DNA of 64,000 nt from an uncultured Alphaproteobacteria bacterium. Lineage in GTDB: Bacteria > Pseudomonadota > Alphaproteobacteria > MPNO01 > UBA830. Within the stretch, counting starts at the first letter, position 1; every line of letters starts with the position of its first letter. This document shows, one piece after another, positions 51,964-60,465 of this stretch. Both the position numbers and the translations under genes were made by a program. The stretch lies in contig CAJWSW010000008.1 of assembly GCA_913046035.1 (NCBI GenBank), positions 1 to 64,000 on the forward strand. Direction: 5' to 3'. The notes beneath the pieces are model-generated. The model was not told the origin of the DNA. It did not search any database and saw nothing but the letters and a program-made list of their open reading frames with translations.

Positions 51964-53430
51964 TTACTCCTTCAAAACCTTGCCCGGATTCATAATACCA
52001 TTCGGATCTAACGCAGCTTTAATGGACCGCATCATGTTTAATGCTACCGGTGATTTATATGTTTCTAACTCGTGTTTCCGTAACCGGCCAATTCCGTGTT
52101 CGGCACTAATTGAACCGCCCATGGCTACGGTACGATCATAAATGGATTTGTGAATTTCTGGCTCTAAAGCTCTGAAGTCCTCATCCGACATCTCTAGCGG
52201 GCGGCTCAGATTAAAATGGATGTTACCATCGCCCACATGGCCAAAGGCACAGGGACGAATGCCTGGCACCATTGCGGTGAGGTCGGTAATGGCTTCGGAG
52301 AGGAAATCAGCAACTCGGGAAACTGGAACCGATATATCGTGTTTCGAGCTCGCCCCCTCAAATTTTTGAGCCTCCGGGATTGTTTCGCGGATCCTCCAGA
52401 AATCAGCGGCTTGCTGCCCGCTTTCTGCAAATACGGCATCAATAACAATTTTGTCCTGTATCCCTTTAGTCAGCACCTGCTCAAGCATATCTCGAAGTCC
52501 TGCGGCTGCTGCTTCGCCTGCGGCAAGTTCCATAAGTACGTAATGCTGATGAGGTGTCGACATTGGGTCACGTGTTCCATCAATATGTTTCAAAGCAAAG
52601 GCAATGGCGTCACGAGGCATATACTCGAAGGTAATTACACGATCGTCGGTCAATTGGCGGGCACGGGCAAGAAGTTCTACGGCGGCGTATGCGTCTTTAA
52701 CGGCGACAAAAGCTGTTTGGATATCTGCTGGTTTTGGAAATAGCTTAAGGCAAGCTGCCGTAATAATACCGAGCGTTCCCTCCGCACCAATGAAAAGGTG
52801 TTTAAGGTCGTAGCCTGTGTTGTCCTTCCTAAGGCCCGAGAGACCATTCCAAACACTACCATCTGGCAACACCGCCTCTAAACCAAGGCACATGTCCCGC
52901 GCCGGACCGTATCGTAAAACGCCCGTTCCGCCGGCATTTGTCGATAGGTTACCGCCAATTCGTGCCGTGCCCTCTCCACCGAGGCTTAAAGGGAAATACC
53001 TGTCTGCTTCATCTGCGGCCGCCTGAACGTCAGATAAAATGACCCCAGCTTCTACGGTGATTGTATAATTTAGTGGGTCCAAGTCTCGCACATTATTCAT
53101 GCGAGTGAGGGACAAAAGAACCTCGCCGCCATGCTCATAAGGAGTTGCACCGCCGCAAAGACCCGTGTTCCCGCCTTGAGGCACGATGGGGGTATGTGTC
53201 TCGTTACATATCCGCACGAGTTTGGCGACCTCTTCCGTCGAGGCTGGTCGCAATACCATTGGCGTAGTGCCTGTAAAGTACCCACGTTCGTCTTTTAAGT
53301 ATGGTGATTTATCAGCTTCATCCGTAACAACGCCTGCGGCTCCAACAACTTTGTGGAGCCGTTCTAAAACCGACTGCTCAACTTTTCTCAGAACTTCAGA
53401 TGACATCGAATGATAATCTTTAACATACAT
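51964..53430 (-). CDS. FAD-binding 2-hydroxyacid dehydrogenase/oxidase-like (GlcD family)
   Basis: A 488-residue FAD-binding oxidoreductase of the GlcD/D-2-hydroxyglutarate or D-lactate dehydrogenase type. The FAD-binding motif PQGGNTGLCGGATPY lies near residue 85, LGGEGTARIGGNLSTNAGGTGVLRYG is the second FAD loop, and the C-terminal FAD-oxidase domain has CAFGHVGDGNIHFNL and SAEHGIGRLRKHEL. An alternative start is ATG 53406. It is grouped with the acyl-CoA dehydrogenase gene (3-bp gap). Electrons probably go to a quinone or cytochrome. Confidence 0.9.
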   Translation of the reverse strand: MYVKDYHSMSSEVLRKVEQSVLERLHKVVGAAGVVTDEADKSPYLKDERGYFTGTTPMVLRPASTEEVAKLVRICNETHTPIVPQGGNTGLCGGATPYEHGGEVLLSLTRMNNVRDLDPLNYTITVEAGVILSDVQAAADEADRYFPLSLGGEGTARIGGNLSTNAGGTGVLRYGPARDMCLGLEAVLPDGSVWNGLSGLRKDNTGYDLKHLFIGAEGTLGIITAACLKLFPKPADIQTAFVAVKDAYAAVELLARARQLTDDRVITFEYMPRDAIAFALKHIDGTRDPMSTPHQHYVLMELAAGEAAAAGLRDMLEQVLTKGIQDKIVIDAVFAESGQQAADFWRIRETIPEAQKFEGASSKHDISVPVSRVADFLSEAITDLTAMVPGIRPCAFGHVGDGNIHFNLSRPLEMSDEDFRALEPEIHKSIYDRTVAMGGSISAEHGIGRLRKHELETYKSPVALNMMRSIKAALDPNGIMNPGKVLKE

Positions 53431-53473
53431 TATGCCTAAATGATGTGTGATGTTTGGGCAATGGGGTCAAACG

Positions 53474-54421
53474 TCACATCTGTGGTGCCGATGCCCGACG
53501 TAGTCGGTCGTTTATCGCCCTGCCAAGACCTTCGTTTGGGACCGGCATTACAGCTATCCGTGTTGCGAGGACGTCAAGTTCACGTAACATTGCGAATAAA
53601 TTACCTGCAGCCTGCTCGAGGTTGGCCTTGGGACTGAGGTTTTTGGTCAAATCAGGGTTGTTTGGTAAACCTTTTCCGAATGCGAGCAGTGCCTCACCGG
53701 CAAAAACAGAAGTGGCATTCAGCCGCAGCACAGCATCCGGCGCATAATGGCTTTCTAACATGCCTGGAGACTTGGGCAGAACGGAGTGTGAGTTTGGGAT
53801 ATCAATGCGGCCAACTACCTTTTCGATCTGTTCCGTTGTAACCCCACCAGGGCGAAGGATGGTTGGTATATCTCGTGTACAATCAAGAACTGTAGACTCC
53901 AATCCAACAGCGCAGCGTCCAGCATCAATGATAAATTCGGCCGCGGCGCCGAGTGACTCCTGAACATGGAGCGCGTCAGTAGGGCTGATTTTCCCTGACA
54001 AATTTGCGCTGGGAGCAGCCACCGGTCGGGCCGTCGCCCTCAACAGTGCCTGAGTGATTTCATGTGCGGGTACGCGAATGGCAACGGTGTTTAACCCTGC
54101 CGACGCAAGCAATGAAATTGGACTGTCTACTGTTTTTTTTGCTACGATAGAAATTGGTCCTGGCCAGAAAGCACTTGCGATTTTTTTGGCAGAATCGGAG
54201 AGCTGTGCGAGAGACATTGCGCTCTCGATATCGGATACATGAATGATCAGCGGGTTAAAGTCGGGGCGTCTTTTGACCGAAAAAATGCGTGCAACGGCAT
54301 CGTTCGATGTTGCGTCCGCTCCAAGGCCGTATACAGTTTCGGTCGGAAATGCGACCAAACCACCTGATCTCAATCGATCGCCGGCCTCTAAAATGTTTTC
54401 TGGTGTCGGTTGAACAATCAT
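53474..54421 (-). CDS. L-threonylcarbamoyladenylate synthase (Sua5 type)
   Basis: A 315-residue Sua5/YwlC-family protein that makes threonylcarbamoyl-AMP for the universal tRNA modification t6A37. The YrdC-like domain runs from about residue 15 to 205 (GLVAFPTETVYGLGADATS, KRRPDFNPLIIHV, RPVAAPSANLSGKISPT, STVLDCT), followed by the Sua5 C-terminal domain. Its start overlaps cysQ by 4 bp. The overlap and the minus-strand run suggest expression with cysQ, a frequent alphaproteobacterial neighbour. Confidence 0.93.
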   Translation of the reverse strand: MIVQPTPENILEAGDRLRSGGLVAFPTETVYGLGADATSNDAVARIFSVKRRPDFNPLIIHVSDIESAMSLAQLSDSAKKIASAFWPGPISIVAKKTVDSPISLLASAGLNTVAIRVPAHEITQALLRATARPVAAPSANLSGKISPTDALHVQESLGAAAEFIIDAGRCAVGLESTVLDCTRDIPTILRPGGVTTEQIEKVVGRIDIPNSHSVLPKSPGMLESHYAPDAVLRLNATSVFAGEALLAFGKGLPNNPDLTKNLSPKANLEQAAGNLFAMLRELDVLATRIAVMPVPNEGLGRAINDRLRRASAPQM

Positions 54422-55200
54422 TTTGCACCCCTGGCGATGAACTCAGGGTTTCGCCAGCCCATTTTTCCGTATTTAAGCTCTGATCCATCAGTCAGCAAAA
54501 CATATCCGCCAGCACCTCGAAGTATTGCATGCCCGGCTGCAGTATCCCACTCCGACGTTGGGCCATATCTCGGATAAATATCCGCATTCCCCTCCGCTAT
54601 AAGACAGAATTTCAGGGAGCTCCCAATTGTCTTGTGATGATGAACCTCTAACTCATTAATCAATGAAGCTAATTTTTCTTTGTCTCCATGCGAACGACTG
54701 GAAACGACAACCACACCCTCTTTGGGCGTATTCCGCACCGCAATCGGTCTCCAGCTTCCGCCAGCGACCCGTCGCTCAGCAGATTCTATGCCACAGGCTC
54801 TGAATGCTTGCCCGATTGCGGGAGCTGTAACAACACCTAATACCGGTTCGCCATGATGGATTAGGGCGATGTTAACTGTGAATTCTCCGCTTCGACGTAA
54901 AAATTCTTTCGTGCCGTCAACTGGGTCCACTAGCCAAAATGTGTTGCTTTCTGATGACTCCACCAGTCCATTTGAAACCGCTTCTTCCCCAATCGCCGGT
55001 ATACCTGGCAAAAGATTACGTAAGTCCCGGAGAATGAGTGTTTCTGCGCGTTCATCCGCCACTGTTACTGGCGAAGCATCTTTTTTAAAAAAAATATCAA
55101 ACTCGGTTGCGTATATTTCGAGGATTAATTGGCCGGCACAATCAGCGACCTCGGTGACCGCTTCCATAAGCTTTCTGAGCTCGGTATCGGAAAAAACCAA
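54418..55200 (-). CDS. cysQ: 3'(2'),5'-bisphosphate nucleotidase CysQ
   Basis: CysQ removes the 3' phosphate of PAP and PAPS, clearing a by-product of sulphate assimilation. The 260-residue inositol-monophosphatase-fold protein has DASPVTVADERAE, IPAIGEEAVSNG, the metal motif WLVDPVDGTKEFLRR and the C-terminal SEWDTAAGHAILRGAGG. It is the first gene of the minus-strand group running to speE. A 95-bp region with TATAAT at 55253-55258 (on the plus strand) separates it from the divergent SRAP gene. Confidence 0.94.
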   Translation of the reverse strand: MVFSDTELRKLMEAVTEVADCAGQLILEIYATEFDIFFKKDASPVTVADERAETLILRDLRNLLPGIPAIGEEAVSNGLVESSESNTFWLVDPVDGTKEFLRRSGEFTVNIALIHHGEPVLGVVTAPAIGQAFRACGIESAERRVAGGSWRPIAVRNTPKEGVVVVSSRSHGDKEKLASLINELEVHHHKTIGSSLKFCLIAEGNADIYPRYGPTSEWDTAAGHAILRGAGGYVLLTDGSELKYGKMGWRNPEFIARGAK

Positions 55201-55295
55201 TGGTTTTACAGTTTCTTGTTAAAACGCCATTATAGTTAGCGCGCATATCTTGTATAATAAAAGTTGAAAATTTCATCCTCGGTTGAATTTCTCAC

Positions 55296-55976
55296 ATGTG
55301 TGGAAGGTATACCCTTAGTGTTTCACCAGAGACGTTGCAAAAGCTGGTAAATGTTGACGTTTCGCTTAACTTGCAACCTCGCTACAACATTGCTCCGACC
55401 CAAATGGCGCCCGTGGTGCGCCATTGCAATGGGAAGAGAAAAATGGAGATGCTGCGTTGGGGATTGATCCCATCTTGGTCGAAAGATCAGTCCGCCAGTA
55501 CTAAGCTAATAAATGCTCGCGGTGAGACAATTTCGCAGAAACCATCATTTCGTGAAGCCTTTAAAAAGCGCCGCTGTCTGATCCCGGCCGACGGTTTTTA
55601 CGAATGGCGTAGAGAGGGTGACGTAAAGCAGCCATACCGTATAGGGTTTGAGGGAGGGCCGCCATTTCTATTTGCCGGTTTGTGGGATATCTGGACTGCG
55701 CCCGAGAACAATGAAGATGCGAGTAGCGTGATAGAAACCTTTACAATCGTGACTACGACTGCGAATAGGAAGATCGCGCCAATTCACCATCGAATGCCAG
55801 TTATTGTTGAACCTAAAAACTGCGAATTATGGCTCACAGGCCATCCGGAAAAGGCGGCAAGCTTGATCTTCGCAGTTCCAGAAGATGATTTGGCTTTTTA
55901 CCGGGTTTCAATGAGGGTCAATAATGTAAGCAATGATGATGTAGGTTGTATCAAGCCTTTAAAGCGTCTCTCTTAG
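55296..55976 (+). CDS. SRAP-family protein (YedK/HMCES-like)
   Basis: A 226-residue SRAP protein, which cross-links covalently to abasic sites in single-stranded DNA through Cys2 and protects them. MCGRYTLSVSP begins with the catalytic cysteine directly after Met. LQPRYNIAPTQ, KLINARGETISQKPSFREAFKKRRCLIPADGFYEWRR and IAPIHHRMPVIV carry the conserved Asn, Glu and His residues. Starts at ATG 55296 in a short promoter region. It is alone on the plus strand, convergent with the TraR-like gene. Confidence 0.94.
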   Translation: MCGRYTLSVSPETLQKLVNVDVSLNLQPRYNIAPTQMAPVVRHCNGKRKMEMLRWGLIPSWSKDQSASTKLINARGETISQKPSFREAFKKRRCLIPADGFYEWRREGDVKQPYRIGFEGGPPFLFAGLWDIWTAPENNEDASSVIETFTIVTTTANRKIAPIHHRMPVIVEPKNCELWLTGHPEKAASLIFAVPEDDLAFYRVSMRVNNVSNDDVGCIKPLKRLS

Positions 55977-56059
55977 AAATATTTTAGTTTGCGTAATTAT
56001 TGTATGATCGCTCATGCGTATCGGGTATGGCGAGCATTTCCAGATCATTTGTTTCACCA

Positions 56060-56410
56060 TTAGTTTGCGCACTCCAGGCACCGCGACGCGGTTGGGTACA
56101 ATTCCAGCCGTTCCGGTTTGATCTCTTCGCCGCATTCCACGCAGTATCCGTATTCTTTGTCTTTGATACGCGCCAGTGCTGCATCAATTTGCCTTATTTC
56201 AATCTGGCGCCGGGTGCTCGTGGCCTTCGCCATCTCCTGGACCTGTAAAGAGTCCATTCGCGAAAGGCGCCCCTGCACTTGTTGGTCTAGTTCCACCGGG
56301 GCCGAAGCAGCAGCCGAGCCTTCCAAAAGACGGAGGAGTTCTGAACGACGCTCGACAAGAAGGGCTTGAAAGTGGTTGCAGTCTATATTCATCCTACCGC
56401 GAACAATCAT
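56060..56410 (-). CDS. TraR/DksA-family zinc-finger protein
   Basis: A 116-residue small DksA-like protein. It has an N-terminal helix pair (ERRSELLRLLEGS), a QLDAALARIKDKEYGY-type segment, and an intact four-cysteine zinc finger (YCVECGEEI ... RCLECAN). Probably binds the RNA polymerase secondary channel or is a regulator of unknown target. A second ATG at 56392 gives a slightly shorter N-terminus. It lies 99 bp downstream of gcrA on the same strand. Compare the full-length one-cysteine DksA at 21527. Confidence 0.85.
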   Translation of the reverse strand: MIVRGRMNIDCNHFQALLVERRSELLRLLEGSAAASAPVELDQQVQGRLSRMDSLQVQEMAKATSTRRQIEIRQIDAALARIKDKEYGYCVECGEEIKPERLELYPTASRCLECAN

Positions 56411-56509
56411 TACACACTGTTTGTGCTAGGCTTAAACCACTGCCCCTGCTGTTTCTTCGACAAGGGGCCCAGGTTTTCGGAGTGGTCCCAACCTCCCTCC
56501 CAAGCTTTA

Positions 56510-56887
56510 TCAGGCGGCCGCTGTCGAGCGGCGGCGCATCAAATAATGGGCGGTACAGTGCTCTGCGCAGTAATGGCGTCCGGGTTGCACAGTCTTGCCA
56601 CAAATATGGAGCCCATATTTGCCCGGCTCGTCAATCGGCCAACGACACATCCAGGGTTCCACATCTGCCGAAGGGTGATGGAAAATCGGTTCTTCAAATA
56701 TAATGGGTTCAGGCTCAGGCTCCTTCTTTGGAACCTCTGTGCCACGTTGTAGGTTCAGTCGGTGCGCCTTCCCAATAACTGCATTCCGCGTTACACCGCC
56801 ACCGAGTTTTTCGGCGATTTGCCGAGCGGAAAGACCTTCAGCCCAAAGTCGCGTGAGTATCTCGACCCGTTCGGGGCTCCACTGCAT
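56510..56887 (-). CDS. gcrA: Cell-cycle regulator GcrA
   Basis: GcrA is an alphaproteobacterial transcription factor that works with sigma-70 at CcrM-methylated (GANTC) promoters. The protein from ATG 56887 is 125 residues with the family N-terminus MQWSPERVEILTRLWAEGLS, the helix-turn-helix ARQIAEKLGGGVTRNAVIGKAHRL, a charged linker, and a C-terminal RNA-polymerase-binding segment CRWPIDEPGKYGLHICGKTV ... CAEHC. GGGAGGAACATCC upstream sets the start; the 50 extra codons further out look non-coding. In Caulobacter gcrA is controlled by DnaA and CtrA. Confidence 0.95.
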   Translation of the reverse strand: MQWSPERVEILTRLWAEGLSARQIAEKLGGGVTRNAVIGKAHRLNLQRGTEVPKKEPEPEPIIFEEPIFHHPSADVEPWMCRWPIDEPGKYGLHICGKTVQPGRHYCAEHCTAHYLMRRRSTAAA

Positions 56888-57186
56888 GGATGTTCCTCCC
56901 TGTCCTACTTTATTGTTTTGGCTGCATCTTAAACGCAATATAAAGCGCACATTTTGCCGCTTTCTACTATATATTGAGTACACAGTAGAGCAACCCGAAT
57001 TTTGATAATTCAGCAAAATTCCTGTGGAAAGACCCATTTGGGGATAATTTTGCTTAAGTTATTGTAAATTAATCACAATGCATCAGTACTGCTCAGATAT
57101 GGCCTGTGGATAGCCGAGATACCCCCAGGCTTTGCCAAGTTTGGGGGCAACCGAACGTTATTTACTCGATCTGCTGAATGTGAGGC
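56888..57186. promoter_or_regulatory. gcrA upstream region
   Basis: About 299 bp between gcrA and the end of the VOC gene. It contains TGTGGATAG at 57105-57113 (opposite strand CTATCCACA), one mismatch from a DnaA box, and a weaker TGTGGAAAG at 57023-57031. No GANTC word is seen in it. No small gene is recognisable. In Caulobacter, DnaA influences gcrA transcription, so the site is worth testing, but a single one-mismatch match in 300 bp is weak evidence. Confidence 0.4.
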
Positions 57187-57582
57187 TCATGAAATTTTGC
57201 CCTTGTAGCTGGTGAGGTTAATAATTTCGAGCACGTTGCCATCTGGATCGTGGAAATAAGCGCGTGGACCATTGACTGCGCCGCCCTGACGGTCTTCTTC
57301 AAGGAATATGTTGATGCCTTTTGCCCTCAATTGATCCTTGGCATTTTCATACTCCTCTTCCGCGACGATGAAAGCATGGTGAACGTCGTGGTCGTTTGGA
57401 TCAATTTTGGCATCTGATTTTGTGAGAATTATGCAGTCGCCGCCACAGTCAAGGAAGACCATGCCGCGTTCGTGATTAACCTGGACCGGTGTCATTCCAA
57501 GAATGTCGACATAAAACGCCATACTCCGGACGGTATCTGTAACGGCTAGTGTGAAATGCGCGACGCCTAAAGTTTTGATCAT
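57187..57582 (-). CDS. Small VOC-superfamily protein
   Basis: A 131-residue single VOC module: GVAHFTLAVTDTVRSMAFYVDILGM at the start, VHHAFIVAEEEYENAKDQLRAKGI in the middle and GPRAYFHDPDGNVLEIINLTSY at the end. His in GVAHF, His in VHHAF and Glu in VLEI are in positions for a metal site. It resembles glyoxalase/fosfomycin-resistance/dioxygenase folds; the reaction is open. It diverges from the FAD oxidoreductase gene at 57734 across 150 bp. Confidence 0.85.
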   Translation of the reverse strand: MIKTLGVAHFTLAVTDTVRSMAFYVDILGMTPVQVNHERGMVFLDCGGDCIILTKSDAKIDPNDHDVHHAFIVAEEEYENAKDQLRAKGINIFLEEDRQGGAVNGPRAYFHDPDGNVLEIINLTSYKGKIS

Positions 57583-57733
57583 ACCTTCTATCCCTGATTA
57601 GATTACTCCAGATTGGTGAGCAAGATTACGGCCTTTGATCGCAAGTTTAATAATTGTCTGCTGCGGCCCTCGCGTTGGTGCTAATGTCCAAACTAAGCCG
57701 AAGACTTTATAATCATTTGAGGGGTAAGACGAG

Positions 57734-59143
57734 ATGCAATTCGATGCTGTTGTGGTAGGGGGCGGGTTTGCAGGGCTTACAGCCGCGAACCATATTGCCA
57801 TGGAGGGATACCGGCCAATTGTGCTTGAGGCTGGCATCGACGAAAAATACATGTGCAACTCTCGGGTCTCCACCGGCGCTTTGCACGTTGGTTTCCGAAA
57901 CCCTGAGGACCCTGCGGATCAGCTATTCGAAAACATAATGTCGGAAACCGATGGGACGGCGCGGAAGGATATTGCCCAGACATTAGCTGAAAACTCGCAG
58001 GCAACTATTAATTGGATGCGGGATGAAGGTTGTGAGTTTATGCAGCACCCGCGGCGAGCCTCAGGTATGCCCATGATGGTGCCAGGCCGAGAGATGAAGG
58101 CTGGGCTTGATTGGGAAAACAGTGGGCCCAACAAGTTTTTGTTGGCACTTGCTGACAAGCTTGAAGAGCGCGGCGGTCAATTACGCCGTGGCGCGCGCGT
58201 TAGTGGGCTAGTCCATAATGATGGGCAGGTTTGTGGTGTTTACACCGAGGCCGGGGAGAAAATCGAAGCAATCGCCGTGGTAATTGCGGATGGTGGCTTT
58301 CAGGCAGATCCAGACTTGGTTGGTCGCCACATCACACTTTCGCCCGAGAAGCTCCGTCAACGCAATACGCAAACCGGCCGTGGCGATGGGCTAAAAATGG
58401 CAGTTGCTATCGGTGCCGAAACAATCGGGCTTGATAAATTTTATGGCCATGTACTTAGCAGAGATGCAATGATGAACGAGAAGCTATGGCCCTATCCGCA
58501 GCTAGACGTAGTGTGCGCAAAAAGCATTGTGGTTACGCCAGATGGCCGACGTTTCGCTGACGAGGGGCAGGGGGGTGTTTACTTCACAAACGCTATCGCG
58601 GCTCTAGACGATCCGCTATCTGCGACTGCTGTTTTTGACCACACTGTTTGGGAGGACGCGAAAGTTGCAGATATTGTGCCGCCGAACCCTTCACTTGAAC
58701 AAAATGGGGGGACGGTGTTCGAGGCTGCTAGCTTAGCGGAACTTGCGGGGCTAGCTGGTTTGGATCCGGTCGGACTTCTAGATACTGTAACAGAATACAA
58801 TGACTCGATACGTACCGGAGGCGTTTGCGGGCTATCGCCAACACGAAATACTGAAAAATTTCCAGCACACCTGATTGAAAACGCACCCTATTATGCGATC
58901 CCACTATGCGCTGGCATAACCGTGACTTCGGGTGGCCTTGCCGTGGATGGCAGTGCCCAAGTTCTCAGTAAAAGCGGGGAGGTTATCTCGGGTCTTTATG
59001 CTGCTGGATCTGTTGTTGGCGGGCTCGAGGGCGGTCCGCGCGTGGGGTACGTTGGAGGTCTCATAAAAGCGTTTGGTATTGGGCGCATTGCTGGTCGGGC
59101 AATTGCTGCAAAACTTGCAAACAAATGCATAAAAATGCCGTAA
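57734..59143 (+). CDS. FAD-dependent oxidoreductase (fumarate reductase/TcuA-like)
   Basis: A 469-residue flavoprotein of the succinate dehydrogenase/fumarate reductase flavoprotein family, similar in outline to tricarballylate dehydrogenase TcuA and 3-ketosteroid dehydrogenases. The FAD-binding GGGFAGLTAANHIAMEGYRPIVLEAG is at the N-terminus, AVVIADGGFQADPDLVG in the middle, and GLYAAGSVVGGLEGGPRVGYVGGL at the C-terminus. It would dehydrogenate or reduce a C-C bond of a carboxylic acid. It begins the aromatic island that continues to the LigJ-like gene. Confidence 0.9.
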   Translation: MQFDAVVVGGGFAGLTAANHIAMEGYRPIVLEAGIDEKYMCNSRVSTGALHVGFRNPEDPADQLFENIMSETDGTARKDIAQTLAENSQATINWMRDEGCEFMQHPRRASGMPMMVPGREMKAGLDWENSGPNKFLLALADKLEERGGQLRRGARVSGLVHNDGQVCGVYTEAGEKIEAIAVVIADGGFQADPDLVGRHITLSPEKLRQRNTQTGRGDGLKMAVAIGAETIGLDKFYGHVLSRDAMMNEKLWPYPQLDVVCAKSIVVTPDGRRFADEGQGGVYFTNAIAALDDPLSATAVFDHTVWEDAKVADIVPPNPSLEQNGGTVFEAASLAELAGLAGLDPVGLLDTVTEYNDSIRTGGVCGLSPTRNTEKFPAHLIENAPYYAIPLCAGITVTSGGLAVDGSAQVLSKSGEVISGLYAAGSVVGGLEGGPRVGYVGGLIKAFGIGRIAGRAIAAKLANKCIKMP

Positions 59144-59389
59144 CAGGCAGCTTGAGCCGACGTTGGTAAGAGATATCATCAAATGTAGCTTCAAAAAAAG
59201 GATGTAAATCGTTATTTAGAACAGGTGGGAAATTTCTGCGCTTATTTGGTTACGTTATCCAACGGCTTAAAACCAGAGCTCAGATGTAAAATTTGTGCAC
59301 ACTTTCTTTATTTTTTGGGCTTTAATCTTACCTCACCCCTGTAGGACAATTCAGTATCGACGACGCCGGTTTATTTGGAAGGACAACTA

Positions 59390-60400
59390 ATGATTATTGA
59401 TTGCCATGGCCATTATACCACAGAACCCGATGCGCTTACCGACTACCGCAAAGCTCAGCTGGCTGGTGTTGATAATGATCCGAATTTTGTGCCGTCGGCG
59501 GCCGCATTAGATATTACCGATGATCAGATACGCGAAAAGCTTGAGCCTAACCAAATCCGGTTGCAGAACGAGCGGGGAACCGATCTCACAATTTTTTCGC
59601 CGCGGGCTGTTGGCATGGGTCATCACCTTGGCACCGAACAGACCAGCATGTACTGGGCGCAGATCTGCAACGATATGATCCGGCGGGTGTGTGATTTATA
59701 CCCTGAACGCTTTGTGCCAGTCTGTCAGTTGCCTCAATACCCGGGTGTCGAGCCAGCAAAATCTGTGCCCGAGCTTGAACGGTGTGTTAATGAAATGGAT
59801 TTTATAGGCGTTAATGTGAACCCCGATCCGTCCGGCGCCATGTGGACTGACCCACCGATCACTGACAAATGGTGGTATCCGTTATGGGAAAAAATGGAGG
59901 AGTTACAGGTACCTGGCATGCTGCACGTGTCTGGTTCCTGCAATCCAAATTTCCACCATACTGGTGCTCACTACATTGCAGGCGATACTACCGTGTTTAT
60001 GCAACTGATCCTTGGTGATCTTTTCGCAGACTTTCCCGGTTTAAAGTTTATCATTCCGCATGGTGGCGGTGCGGTGCCATTCCATTGGGGACGCTACCGC
60101 GGGTTAGCCCAAGATCTTGGAAAACCGCCGTTAGATGAGCACCTTCTTAAAAATGTGTTCTTCGACACTTGTGTGTACCACCAAGCCGGCATCGATTGCA
60201 TGACTAAGGTTATTCCAGATAAGAACATACTTTTCGCGTCGGAAATGGTCGGCGCAGTGCGCGGCGTCGACCCAACCACCGGGTTCAATTATGACGACAC
60301 AAAAAGATACATCGATGCGACGCCGAACTTAGATGAGTTACAGCGAAAATCAGTTTTTGAGGACAATGTCCGCCACGTGTTTCCGCGCCTGAGGTTGTAA
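59390..60400 (+). CDS. Amidohydrolase, LigJ-like 4-oxalomesaconate hydratase
   Basis: A 336-residue metal-dependent amidohydrolase-superfamily protein. It closely resembles LigJ of Sphingobium, which hydrates 4-oxalomesaconate in protocatechuate 4,5-cleavage: shared features are MIIDCHGHYTTEP, DLTIFSPRAVGMGHHLG, NVNPDPSGAMWTDPPITDKWWYP, FVIPHGGGAVPFHWGR-like segment (here FIIPHGGGAVPFHWGRY), NVFFDTCVYHQAGID and LFASEMVGAVRGVDPTTGFNYDDTKRYI. I choose ATG 59390 with AAGGAC upstream over the TTG at 59375. If LigJ is right it sits downstream of ring cleavage, whose dioxygenase is not in the window. Confidence 0.88.
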   Translation: MIIDCHGHYTTEPDALTDYRKAQLAGVDNDPNFVPSAAALDITDDQIREKLEPNQIRLQNERGTDLTIFSPRAVGMGHHLGTEQTSMYWAQICNDMIRRVCDLYPERFVPVCQLPQYPGVEPAKSVPELERCVNEMDFIGVNVNPDPSGAMWTDPPITDKWWYPLWEKMEELQVPGMLHVSGSCNPNFHHTGAHYIAGDTTVFMQLILGDLFADFPGLKFIIPHGGGAVPFHWGRYRGLAQDLGKPPLDEHLLKNVFFDTCVYHQAGIDCMTKVIPDKNILFASEMVGAVRGVDPTTGFNYDDTKRYIDATPNLDELQRKSVFEDNVRHVFPRLRL

Positions 60401-60465
60401 ATATTTACCGCTAAATACCTTTCATAACCTGGGGCTGTAGCTACCCTAACAGACAGGTGTTGGGC

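Noticed and set aside
52216-52743. 175-codon open frame on the plus strand within the FAD-linked dehydrogenase gene
   Set aside because: It is an antisense shadow of a conserved gene.
56176-56703. 175-codon plus-strand frame across the TraR-like and gcrA genes
   Set aside because: It runs opposite to two recognised genes and has no family features.
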